Source: Rhodanobacter sp. UBA5168 (lineage in GTDB: Bacteria > Pseudomonadota > Gammaproteobacteria > Xanthomonadales > Rhodanobacteraceae). From it: a stretch of 35,692 bases of DNA. Both the position numbers and the translations under genes were made by a program. Positions 1-8,880 of the stretch are shown here, one piece after another. How positions within the stretch are numbered: the first letter of the stretch is position 1; each line of letters begins with the position of its first letter. Below the pieces are notes generated by a model. The model did no database searches and was not told the DNA's origin. It saw only the letters and a program-made list of their open reading frames with translations. Location: NCBI GenBank assembly GCA_002413455.1, contig DHXA01000101.1, positions 13,906 to 49,597 on the forward strand. Direction: 5' to 3'.

Positions 1-2
1 TC

Positions 3-854
<852 letters not shown>

Positions 855-861
855 TGCCTCC

Positions 862-890
862 CCTCTCCCCCAACGCAACCGGGGGAGAGG
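862..890. repeat. REP-like palindrome after trxB
   Basis: CCTCTCCCCC (862-871) and GGGGGAGAGG (881-890) form a perfect 10-bp inverted repeat around a 9-nt loop. There is no T-run on either side, so it is not a standard intrinsic terminator. The C-rich/G-rich palindrome type resembles dispersed extragenic palindromes found in many high-GC proteobacteria. It may protect the trxB mRNA 3' end or bind a factor. Only one copy is seen in this window, so repeat status is an inference. Confidence 0.5.
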
Positions 891-1012
891 ACTGGGTGAA
901 GGAAGGCTCTGGCTATCCGAATCCGTTTCATCCCCTACCCCCGCTGGTGCACTTGCGAAAGCACTCCGTAAAGTGCCACCGACGGTAGAAGGAAAAATCG
1001 GCCATCGTCCTC

Positions 1013-2158
1013 ATGCTCCAGACCCGTTTCCACGCCGCGATCGCCGAACTGCCTGCCGCGGCCTGGGACGCGCTGCGCGCCGACGCCAACCCGTTCGTGT
1101 CGCATGCGTTTCTGAGTGCACTGGAATCCACCGGCTGCGTCCGCCCCGAGTGGGGCTGGCAGGCACATCATCTCGCTCTGTACGAACAAGGGCGATTGGT
1201 CGCTGCCGCGCCGCTGTACCTGAAGGGCAACTCGCACGGCGAGTTCGTGTTCGACTGGAGCTGGGCCAGTGCCTGGGAACGCGCCGGCGGCGACTATTAC
1301 CCGAAATTGCTCAACGGCGTGCCCTACTCGCCCGTGCCCGGCCCGCGCCTGCTGGCCGGCAAAGACGAACGCACGCCGCACCTGCAACGCGCTCTGGTCG
1401 AGGCGATGCGAGGTGAGGCCGACCGCATGGAGCTGTCCTCGGCGCATGCCAATTTTCTGCAGCCCGACGAACTGGCCGCGTTCGATGAAAACTGGCTGGC
1501 CCGCTCGGACGTGCAGTTCCACTGGCACAACCATGGCTACCGCCACTTCCCGGATTTTCTCGCCGCACTGAACCACAAGAAGCGCAAGAACATTCTGCGC
1601 GAACGCCAGCAGGTTGCCGCAGGCGGCCTCTCGATCGAGTGGCGCAGTGGCGATACGCTGTGCCCCGACGAGTGGCGTCAGGTGCACGACCTGTACACGG
1701 CCACGTTCGACGCCAAGGGTAATCATGCTGCACTCACCGCAGCGTTCTTCAGCCAGCTCGGCAAACTGGGCCAGACCACGCAGCTCGCGCTGGCACGCCA
1801 TGGCGAAAGCATCGTCGCGATGGCGTTGTTCGTGCAGAGCGACAGCGTGCTGTACGGCCGCTACTGGGGCGCATCGATGGACATGCCCGGGCTGCATTTC
1901 GAGCTGTGCTACTACCGCGGCATCGATTACGCCATCACGAACAAGCTGATCCGTTTCGAGCCCGGCGCCCAGGGCGAGCACAAGCTGGCGCGCGGCTTTG
2001 TGCCCGTGCGCACGCATTCGCGGCACTATCTGCAGAATCCGCGCTTTCGCGCCGCCGTGGCGGCGGCGCTTGCCAGCGAGGCGGAGGCGGTCGACGCCTA
2101 TGCCGCCGAACTGCAGGAGCACAGCCCGTTTGCCGATCATGCTCAGGTTGAACGATGA
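1013..2158 (+). CDS. FemAB/GNAT-like protein (DUF482, COG3146 family)
   Basis: A 381-residue protein of the conserved bacterial family labelled peptidoglycan biosynthesis/recognition (COG3146, DUF482), with a GNAT/FemAB-like acyltransferase fold. Recognisable family stretches are the N-terminal NPFVSHAFLSALE segment, FDWSWASAWERAGGDYYPKL, the basic LNHKKRKNILRER region and the C-terminal GAQGEHKLARGF. No signal peptide or membrane helix is seen, so it should be cytoplasmic. The substrate is not known for this family; transfer of an aminoacyl group to peptidoglycan precursors or another amine is a family-level guess. The start is the first ATG after an in-frame stop at 986-988; a purine-rich GAAGGAAA lies somewhat far upstream (988-995). 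Its stop overlaps the aat start (ATGA), which suggests co-transcription with aat. Confidence 0.85.
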   Translation: MLQTRFHAAIAELPAAAWDALRADANPFVSHAFLSALESTGCVRPEWGWQAHHLALYEQGRLVAAAPLYLKGNSHGEFVFDWSWASAWERAGGDYYPKLLNGVPYSPVPGPRLLAGKDERTPHLQRALVEAMRGEADRMELSSAHANFLQPDELAAFDENWLARSDVQFHWHNHGYRHFPDFLAALNHKKRKNILRERQQVAAGGLSIEWRSGDTLCPDEWRQVHDLYTATFDAKGNHAALTAAFFSQLGKLGQTTQLALARHGESIVAMALFVQSDSVLYGRYWGASMDMPGLHFELCYYRGIDYAITNKLIRFEPGAQGEHKLARGFVPVRTHSRHYLQNPRFRAAVAAALASEAEAVDAYAAELQEHSPFADHAQVER

Positions 2159-2901
2159 AACGCCTGCTGCTACTGGACCCTGCCGCCAAGGATCGTTTCC
2201 CCGATCCGCGCGAAGCGCTGAGCGAGCCCAATGGCCTGCTCGCGTTCGGTGGCGACCTGTCGCCGCAACGGCTGCTGGCGGCCTACAGCCGGGGCATCTT
2301 TCCATGGTTCGGCGAACGCGAGCCGATCCTGTGGTGGTCGCCCGATCCGCGCTGCGTGTTTTACACGGCATCGCTGAAAGTGAATCGAAGCCTGCGCCGC
2401 CAGCTTTCCGGCAAGCATTGGCGGCTGACCGTCGATCACGCGTTCGACGCGGTGATCCGCACCTGCGCCGCACCGCGTGCGGGCGACTCCGGCACGTGGC
2501 TGGTGCCGGCAATGATCGACGCGTACGAACAACTGCACCGGCTGGGTCACGCGCACAGCGTCGAGGTGTGGGACGACGAGCACTTGGTCGGCGGCATCTA
2601 TGGCGTCGCGATGGGTCGGCTGTTCTGCGGGGAATCGATGTTCAGTGCCCAGAGCGGCGGCTCCAAGATCGCGCTGGTCGCGCTTGCGCGGCTGCTGCGT
2701 GAGTTGGATTTCCCGCTGATCGACGCCCAGGTCAGCAATCCACACACGCTCGGTCTGGGCGCCATCGAAATGCCACGCGGGCAGTTTCTGCAGGAGGTCG
2801 CCCGTCTGAGCCGGTCGCCCGGGCGCGTCGGCAGCTGGGCCGATCTCACGCCACGCCTGCTGCAACTCGGTCCGGATTCCGCCCTCGCGCGGACGTGCTG
2901 A
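2155..2901 (+). CDS. aat: leucyl/phenylalanyl-tRNA--protein transferase
   Basis: Aat moves Leu or Phe from charged tRNA to the N-terminal Lys or Arg of proteins, marking them for ClpS/ClpAP degradation in the bacterial N-degron pathway. The 248-residue product has the full set of family blocks: NGLLAFGGDLSPQRLLAAY near residues 24-42, GIFPWF, ILWWSPDPRCVF, the central SVEVWDDEHLVGGIYGVAMG, and CGESMFSAQSGGSKIALVAL. Length is close to E. coli Aat (234 residues). The start overlaps the preceding stop as ATGA, so translational coupling with the COG3146 gene is likely. The gene ends 10 bp from the end of the convergent HD-GYP gene with no clear terminator between them. Confidence 0.96.
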   Translation: MKRLLLLDPAAKDRFPDPREALSEPNGLLAFGGDLSPQRLLAAYSRGIFPWFGEREPILWWSPDPRCVFYTASLKVNRSLRRQLSGKHWRLTVDHAFDAVIRTCAAPRAGDSGTWLVPAMIDAYEQLHRLGHAHSVEVWDDEHLVGGIYGVAMGRLFCGESMFSAQSGGSKIALVALARLLRELDFPLIDAQVSNPHTLGLGAIEMPRGQFLQEVARLSRSPGRVGSWADLTPRLLQLGPDSALARTC

Positions 2902-2911
2902 CCACGCCGGT

Positions 2912-3721
2912 TCAGCTGACCTCGACCGGACGACCAAGTGCCTTGAGTTCGTCATAGTTTTCCAGGAACAGCGCCACCAGCTCCGGATCGAGCTGGCTAC
3001 CGGCGACCTCGCGCAGATAATCCAGCACCTCCATCTCAGGCCACGCCGGCTTGTAGACCCGCACGGTGATCAGTGCATCCCACACGTCGACCACGCTGAA
3101 TATCCGCGCTGCCAGCGGGATCGCTTCACCACGCAAACCCTGTGGGTAACCGCCGCCGTCCCAGCGCTCATGGTGGCCGTACGGAATATCGCCAGCCGCA
3201 CGCAGGAAATCCACTTGCTGCAGCAAGTCGTAGCCGATCTGCGGATGCTGACGCATCTGCTCCATCTCGTGGCCTTCCAGCTTGCCCGGCTTGATCAGGA
3301 TGGCATCCGGCAAGGCCAGCTTGCCGATATCGTGCAGCAGCGCACCGAAGGTCAGGTCGTGCAGTGGCTTGCCGCGCACACCTACCAGCTTCGCCAGGCC
3401 CACCGCCATGCGCATCACCCGCTCGGAGTGATCGCCGGTTTCCTTGTGGCGTATATCCATCGCCGATACCAGTACGCGCAAGGATTGCTCGTGGCCGTTG
3501 CGCAGCATCCGGTTGAGCGCCTCCAGACGGCGCAGGTCGCGTCCGATCATCCAGTACAGCACCAGCGCCGTGGTCAGCACGAACAGCCAGCCCTTGAGGC
3601 TCTGCAGGAAGGTCAGCTCCGTCTGGCCGCTCACCAACGCGTTCAGCGCCTGATCGGAAAACCATATCCACAGGGCGGCGACTATCAGGTAGACGAAGGC
3701 GGTACGGAATGGGGGACTCAT
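2912..3721 (-). CDS. membrane-anchored HD-GYP phosphodiesterase
   Basis: A 269-residue protein with two predicted N-terminal membrane helices (about residues 8-27 and 43-59), a short linker, then an HD-GYP domain. HD-GYP proteins hydrolyse cyclic di-GMP and control the motile/sessile switch. The metal and signature residues are present: HD at 130-131, the HHE of HHERWDGGGYP at 183-185 with GYP at 191-193, DVWDAL at 212-217 and RVYK at 221-224, so an active enzyme is expected. The stretch between the helices is only about 15 residues, too small for a sensory domain, so any input probably comes from the membrane or a partner. The gene lies upstream of convergent aat and is transcribed in the same direction as ispG, 112 bp downstream of it. 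Confidence 0.9.
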   Translation of the reverse strand: MSPPFRTAFVYLIVAALWIWFSDQALNALVSGQTELTFLQSLKGWLFVLTTALVLYWMIGRDLRRLEALNRMLRNGHEQSLRVLVSAMDIRHKETGDHSERVMRMAVGLAKLVGVRGKPLHDLTFGALLHDIGKLALPDAILIKPGKLEGHEMEQMRQHPQIGYDLLQQVDFLRAAGDIPYGHHERWDGGGYPQGLRGEAIPLAARIFSVVDVWDALITVRVYKPAWPEMEVLDYLREVAGSQLDPELVALFLENYDELKALGRPVEVS

Positions 3722-3833
3722 CGTCTATGCACACCTCTGCAAGATGTCCGGTGTCGCGCATTCTTGTCACACCGCAAGCCGCCTGTCGACAGGATTCAGC
3801 GGCGTCAACTCCTGACACGCCATGACGGGAACC

Positions 3834-5093
<1,260 letters not shown>

Positions 5094-5463
5094 GGAATCA
5101 ACCGGAAGACAGGTCGCGATGGCCCGCGACGACACTGCCAAGGATACCCGATCGGGCTTGCCGTCCTGTGGAAAACCGGCGCCGCCTGGCCCGAAAATGG
5201 TTGCTGCCAGCCGCGGCGGAGCGGCCGTTTCGAAGCGACCGGAGCGCGCCATTGGCCCGGTTCCGCGCCGAAAGCCACGGAAATATAGTGCTCCGGCCCG
5301 CACGGTCGCTGCCATGTCGATACGCAACGGGCCAGCCCTTGCCGGCCCACCCAGCGACCCGCCCAACGTGCCGGTCGGGGCGAATTGACGCAGCGAATTG
5401 ATCGGAGTCATGGCAGGACGCCATGCTTGAGCGAATACTGCGGGGCTTGACTGGGGAAACCGC
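5094..5463. other. intergenic region between ispG and ccoN
   Basis: This 370-bp gap must hold the promoters of ispG (minus) and the cbb3 operon (plus). I see no good gene in it; long open frames crossing it are high-GC shadows. A perfect 6-bp inverted repeat, CATGGC (5409-5414) and GCCATG (5420-5425), lies about 40 bp before ccoN and could be an operator or a leader hairpin. A GGGGAA just before the ccoN ATG serves as ribosome binding site. I looked for an Anr/FNR box of the TTGAT-N4-ATCAA type, usual for cbb3 operons, and found only half-site-like TTGAC/TTGAT elements (5394-5402), not a full dyad. Confidence 0.5.
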
Positions 5464-6930
5464 ATGCCGAATACCGAGTACTACAACGACAAGGTCGTGC
5501 GCCAGTTCCTGCTGGCCGCGGCGGTGTGGGGCATCATCGGCATGTCGGTCGGCGTCTACGCCGCGGCCGAATTGATGTGGCCCGCGCTGAACTTCGACAT
5601 CCCGTGGCTGACTTTCAGCCGGATCCGCCCCGATCACACCTTCGGGGTGATCTTCGCGTTCGGCGGCTCGGCGCTGATGGGCACCTGCTATTACGTGGTG
5701 CAGCGCACCGGGCATGCGCGACTGGCGCTGGGAAAGCTGGCCGAATTCACCTTCTGGGGCTGGCAGCTGGTGTGCGTGCTGGCGATGGTTTCCATGCCGC
5801 TGGGCCTGACCCAGAGCAAGGAGTACGCCGAGCCGGAATGGTTCATCGACATCCTGATCGCGGTGGTCTGGGTGAGCTTCGGCGTGGTGTTCTTTGCCAG
5901 CCTCACGCGCCGGCGCATCAAGCACATCTACGTGGCGAACTGGTACTACGGCGCGTTCATCATCGCGGTCGGCCTGCTGCACATCGTCAACAACCTGGCG
6001 CTGCCGGTGTCGATGTGGAAGTCCTAGCCGATCTATTCGGGCGTGGTCGATGCGATGGTGCAGTGGTGGTACGGCCACAACGCGGTGGCGTTTTTCCTCA
6101 CCGCCGGCTTCCTCGGCATGATGTATTACTTCGTGCCCCGGCAGGCGCAGCAGCCGCTGTGGAGCTACCGCTTCTCGATCGTCAATTTCTGGGCGCTGAT
6201 CTCGGTCTACATGTGGGCCGGCGCGCACCACCTGATGTACACCGCCCTGCCCGACTGGGTGCAGTCGATCGGCATGGCGTTCTCGCTGGTGCTGCTGATG
6301 CCAAGCCTGGGTTCGGCGGCGAACGGCCTGCTCACCTTCAACGGCTCGTGGTGGCGGCTCAAGACCGACCCCGCCGCCAAATTCATGGTGATGTCGCTGG
6401 TGTTCTACGCCGCCGCCACCTTCGAAGGCTCGATGATGGCGATCAAGACGGTGAACTCGCTGTCGCACTACACCGACTGGACGATCGCCCATGTGCATTC
6501 GGGCTCGCTGGGCTGGGTCGCGATGATCACCATCGGCTCGCTCTACGCGATGGCGCCCCGCGCGCTGGGCCGACCGGAGATGCATTCGAATCGCGGGATG
6601 GAGCTGCATTTCTGGCTGCACATGACGGGCACCCTGTTGTACGTGGGTTCGATGTGGACCGCCGGCGTCACCGAGGGCTTGATGTGGCGCGCCACGCAGC
6701 CGGACGGCGCACTCACCTACGGCTTCCTCGACAGCCTGATCGCGATCAGGCCGATGTACCTGATCCGCTGGCTGGGCGGCGTGTGCATCCTGTCGGGCAT
6801 GTGGGTGATGGCGTGGAACCTCTGGTACACCGCGGCGGATGCGCGGGCGCGCCTGGTCAAGCCGATCCCGGTACCGATCCCCGAGCCGATCCCGCGTCAA
6901 GTGCCCGCCCCGCTGCCTGCTGCCGGTTGA
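5464..6930 (+). pseudogene. ccoN: cbb3 cytochrome c oxidase subunit I with in-frame amber codon
   Basis: CcoN is the catalytic subunit of the cbb3 oxidase, the high-affinity terminal oxidase used at low oxygen. The frame encodes about 12 membrane helices but is broken by TAG at 6025-6027, where relatives have Tyr in KSY-x-x-YSG. The frame resumes unchanged after the stop. The first part (187 residues, about five helices) holds the low-spin haem b His in [14 protein letters not shown]. The second part holds the CuB/haem b3 ligands in [18 protein letters not shown] (including the Tyr that cross-links to a CuB His) and HVHSGSLGW, and ends in a proline-rich tail. No other damage is visible. One base change (TAC to TAG) explains it. 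A restart at GTG 6043 or ATG 6055, amber suppression, or a sequencing error are possible. ccoO follows after 10 bp. Confidence 0.93.
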
Positions 6931-6940
6931 GGACGAGATC

Positions 6941-7591
6941 ATGGCCTACAAGCATTTCGAGGCGATCGAGAAACACGCCGGCCTGCTCGGCATCCTGATC
7001 GCGATCATGGTGTCGATCGGCGGCCTGGCCGAGATCACGCCGCTGTTCATGGAAGCGCATTCGATGAAGGCGCCGCCGGGCGTGCTTCCGTACGACCCGC
7101 TGCGACTGGCCGGCAAGGACGTCTACGTGCGTGAGGGTTGCTACCTGTGCCACTCGCAGATGATCCGCGCGCTGCGTTTCGAGACTCAGCGTTACGGGCA
7201 TTTCTCCACCGCCGAGGAGTCGGTTTACGACCGTCCGTTCCAGTGGGGTTCCAAGCGCACCGGACCGGATCTGGCCCGCGTGGGCGGCAAATATTCCGAC
7301 GACTGGCAACGCGTGCACCTGATGGGTCCGCGCCGGGTGGTGCCGCAATCCAACATGCCCGGCTACCCATGGCTGACCGAGCGGAAACTCGATGCCGCCG
7401 ACATCCAGGCGCGCATGCGTACCTTGCGCAGGTTGGGTGATCCCTACAGCGACGCCGACATTGCCGCGGCACCGGCCGCGGTGGGCGGCAAGACCGAGAT
7501 GGATGCGCTGATCGCCTACCTGCAAGGCCTGGGCATCCGCAACGAACCGACGCCGGCCGCTGCCGCCGCCAGCGATGGAGCTGCGCCGTGA
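6941..7591 (+). CDS. ccoO: cbb3 oxidase mono-haem subunit II
   Basis: CcoO is the membrane-anchored mono-haem cytochrome c of the cbb3 oxidase and passes electrons from CcoP to CcoN. The 216-residue product starts [14 protein letters not shown], has one N-terminal membrane helix (about residues 13-35), and carries the haem c site C67-YL-C70-H71 in the periplasm. SNMPGYPWL provides a likely axial Met. The C-terminus has an Ala-rich tail. The ATG at 6941 fits the family start and lies 10 bp after the ccoN stop; the open frame extends upstream to 6839 but that part overlaps ccoN and is not used. It overlaps the next gene by GTGA at 7588-7591. All expected residues are intact, unlike ccoN. Confidence 0.96.
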   Translation: MAYKHFEAIEKHAGLLGILIAIMVSIGGLAEITPLFMEAHSMKAPPGVLPYDPLRLAGKDVYVREGCYLCHSQMIRALRFETQRYGHFSTAEESVYDRPFQWGSKRTGPDLARVGGKYSDDWQRVHLMGPRRVVPQSNMPGYPWLTERKLDAADIQARMRTLRRLGDPYSDADIAAAPAAVGGKTEMDALIAYLQGLGIRNEPTPAAAAASDGAAP

Positions 7592-7773
7592 CGCCCGTAA
7601 GCCCGATCTGGGGCCACGTTGCCGGCGCTTTCATCCTGCTGATGATGGTCACCTTCATCGGGATCTGGGTCTGGGCCTGGCGCAAGCATCACAAGCGCAC
7701 GTTCAACCGCATGGCGCGGCTGCCGATGGAAGACGAACCCACCGATGCCGATACGAAGGAGGAGCACCCATGA
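7588..7773 (+). CDS. ccoQ: cbb3 oxidase small subunit CcoQ
   Basis: A 61-residue single-helix protein between ccoO and ccoP, the normal position of CcoQ, which stabilises the assembled cbb3 oxidase. One membrane helix spans about residues 9-31 ([20 protein letters not shown]), followed by a basic stretch RKHHKR and an acidic tail. The start is a GTG that overlaps the ccoO stop as GTGA, and the stop overlaps the ccoP start as ATGA, so three subunits appear translationally coupled. CcoQ sequences are poorly conserved, so the call rests on size, topology and position. Confidence 0.88.
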   Translation: MTPVSPIWGHVAGAFILLMMVTFIGIWVWAWRKHHKRTFNRMARLPMEDEPTDADTKEEHP

Positions 7774-8678
7774 GTACCGGATGGTCGTGGTGGGTGATGT
7801 TTCTGGTGGTGCTCAATATGGGCATCACGCTGTTCCTGTTCGTGTGGGCTCCGCGCGCGAAGATCCCGACCCTGCCGGACGGCACCAGCGGTCATGTCTG
7901 GGCGCACGGCGTGCTGCGCGAGGGTATGCGCCAGCTGCCGCGCTGGTGGGTGGTGTTCTCGGCCAGCATGTTCGTGGTCGCCTTTTCCTACCTGTACCTG
8001 TTCCCCGGCTTCGGCAATCACAAAGGCGCGCTGAACTGGACGGCGCACGGCGAACTGGCCCGCAACGTGGCCGCCAATGACGCCAAACTCGCCCCGTTGA
8101 TGGAGCGCCTCAAGATGTATCCGCTCGAACAGCTGGCCAGCGACCCGGCAGCCTTCCAGATGGGCAAGGTATTGTTCGAAGACAATTGCGCCGCCTGCCA
8201 TCAGCGCAGCGCGAAGGGCACCGTGGCGCTCGGTGCACCCGATCTGAGCGACAACGACTGGCTCTACGGCGGCACCGGCAACGACATCATCACCTCGATC
8301 CACGATGGCCGCAGCGGCGTGATGCCGCCCTGGGCCAGCCTTGGCGCGGACAACGTGAAGAACCTCGCGCAATACGTGCTGAGCCTGTCAGGGTCTCCGC
8401 ATGACGCGGCCAAGGCAGCCGCCGGCAAACCCATGTTCGCCACCTGTGCCGCCTGCCATGGTGCCGAAGGCAAGGGCAATCCGGCGCTGGGGGCGCCCAA
8501 CCTCACCGATCACATCTGGCTCCATGGCGGCAGCGTGGCCGACATCGAGAAGACCATCGGCGAAGGTCGCCAGGGTCGCATGCCGGCGTGGAGTCCGCGT
8601 CTGTCCGATGACCAGGTCCACATGGTCGCCGCCTACGTCTATCAGCTGTCGCATCAGGCCGATGCAAGCCGCCCATGA
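7770..8678 (+). CDS. ccoP: cbb3 oxidase di-haem subunit III
   Basis: CcoP is the di-haem cytochrome c subunit that accepts electrons from soluble cytochrome c. The 302-residue product has two N-terminal membrane helices (about residues 8-27 and 60-78) and then two cytochrome c domains with haem sites C140-AA-C143-H144 and C226-AA-C229-H230. Axial Met candidates are in GVMPPW and GRMPAW. The ATG at 7770 overlaps the ccoQ stop and has a strong AAGGAGG at 7756-7762. Two helices before the haem domains is the longer form of CcoP found in several gammaproteobacteria and Bacteroidetes. Nothing is missing. A small membrane ORF starts inside its last codons. Confidence 0.96.
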   Translation: MSTGWSWWVMFLVVLNMGITLFLFVWAPRAKIPTLPDGTSGHVWAHGVLREGMRQLPRWWVVFSASMFVVAFSYLYLFPGFGNHKGALNWTAHGELARNVAANDAKLAPLMERLKMYPLEQLASDPAAFQMGKVLFEDNCAACHQRSAKGTVALGAPDLSDNDWLYGGTGNDIITSIHDGRSGVMPPWASLGADNVKNLAQYVLSLSGSPHDAAKAAAGKPMFATCAACHGAEGKGNPALGAPNLTDHIWLHGGSVADIEKTIGEGRQGRMPAWSPRLSDDQVHMVAAYVYQLSHQADASRP

Positions 8679-8880
8679 CGTCACTGCCCGCACCTCATCG
8701 GCCTGGTATCGCCAGCCGGTGCTGTGGTTGGGCATCGCCATTTTCGTCGCCTCGCTGGCGGGTTGCGTCTGGATGATCGTGCTGGGCGTGCACCATGCCG
8801 ACACGCCGCTGGAAACTTCGCATACCGTCTTCGGCGTACCGGTCAGCGCGCATAGCAGTCTCCACCCGCCGCCGCGATGA
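8662..8880 (+). CDS. small single-helix protein, FixH-like position, His-rich tail
   Basis: A 72-residue protein between ccoP and ccoI, where the assembly gene ccoH/fixH normally sits. It has a short N-terminal part with WYRQP before the helix, one membrane helix (about residues 21-43, with Cys35), and a short tail containing five His (44, 45, 54, 64, 68). By the positive-inside rule the His-bearing tail faces the periplasm. The WYRQPVLWL entry to the helix resembles the start of FixH, but the FixH periplasmic domain is absent. Start is the ATG at 8662, overlapping ccoP by 17 bp; the overlap with ccoI is ATGA. It could be a truncated FixH or an unrelated assembly helper. That it is a real gene is supported by tight packing in the operon. 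Confidence 0.65.
   Translation: MQAAHDVTARTSSAWYRQPVLWLGIAIFVASLAGCVWMIVLGVHHADTPLETSHTVFGVPVSAHSSLHPPPR

Noticed and set aside
945..980. Imperfect GGTGCACTT/AAGTGCCACC hairpin before the COG3146 gene
   Set aside because: Stem has a bulge and no T-run; evidence is too weak for a terminator or regulator call.
935..2512. 525-codon open frame antisense to the COG3146 and aat genes
   Set aside because: Spans two genes on the opposite strand and has no family features.
5094..5465. N-terminal extension of ispG by 124 codons
   Set aside because: The extension has no similarity to IspG proteins and consists of Arg/Ala/Gly-rich filler; homology begins after ATG 5093.
5098..6942. 614-codon open frame antisense to ccoN
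   Set aside because: Shadow frame with low-complexity His/Arg/Asp content; the plus strand matches CcoN throughout.
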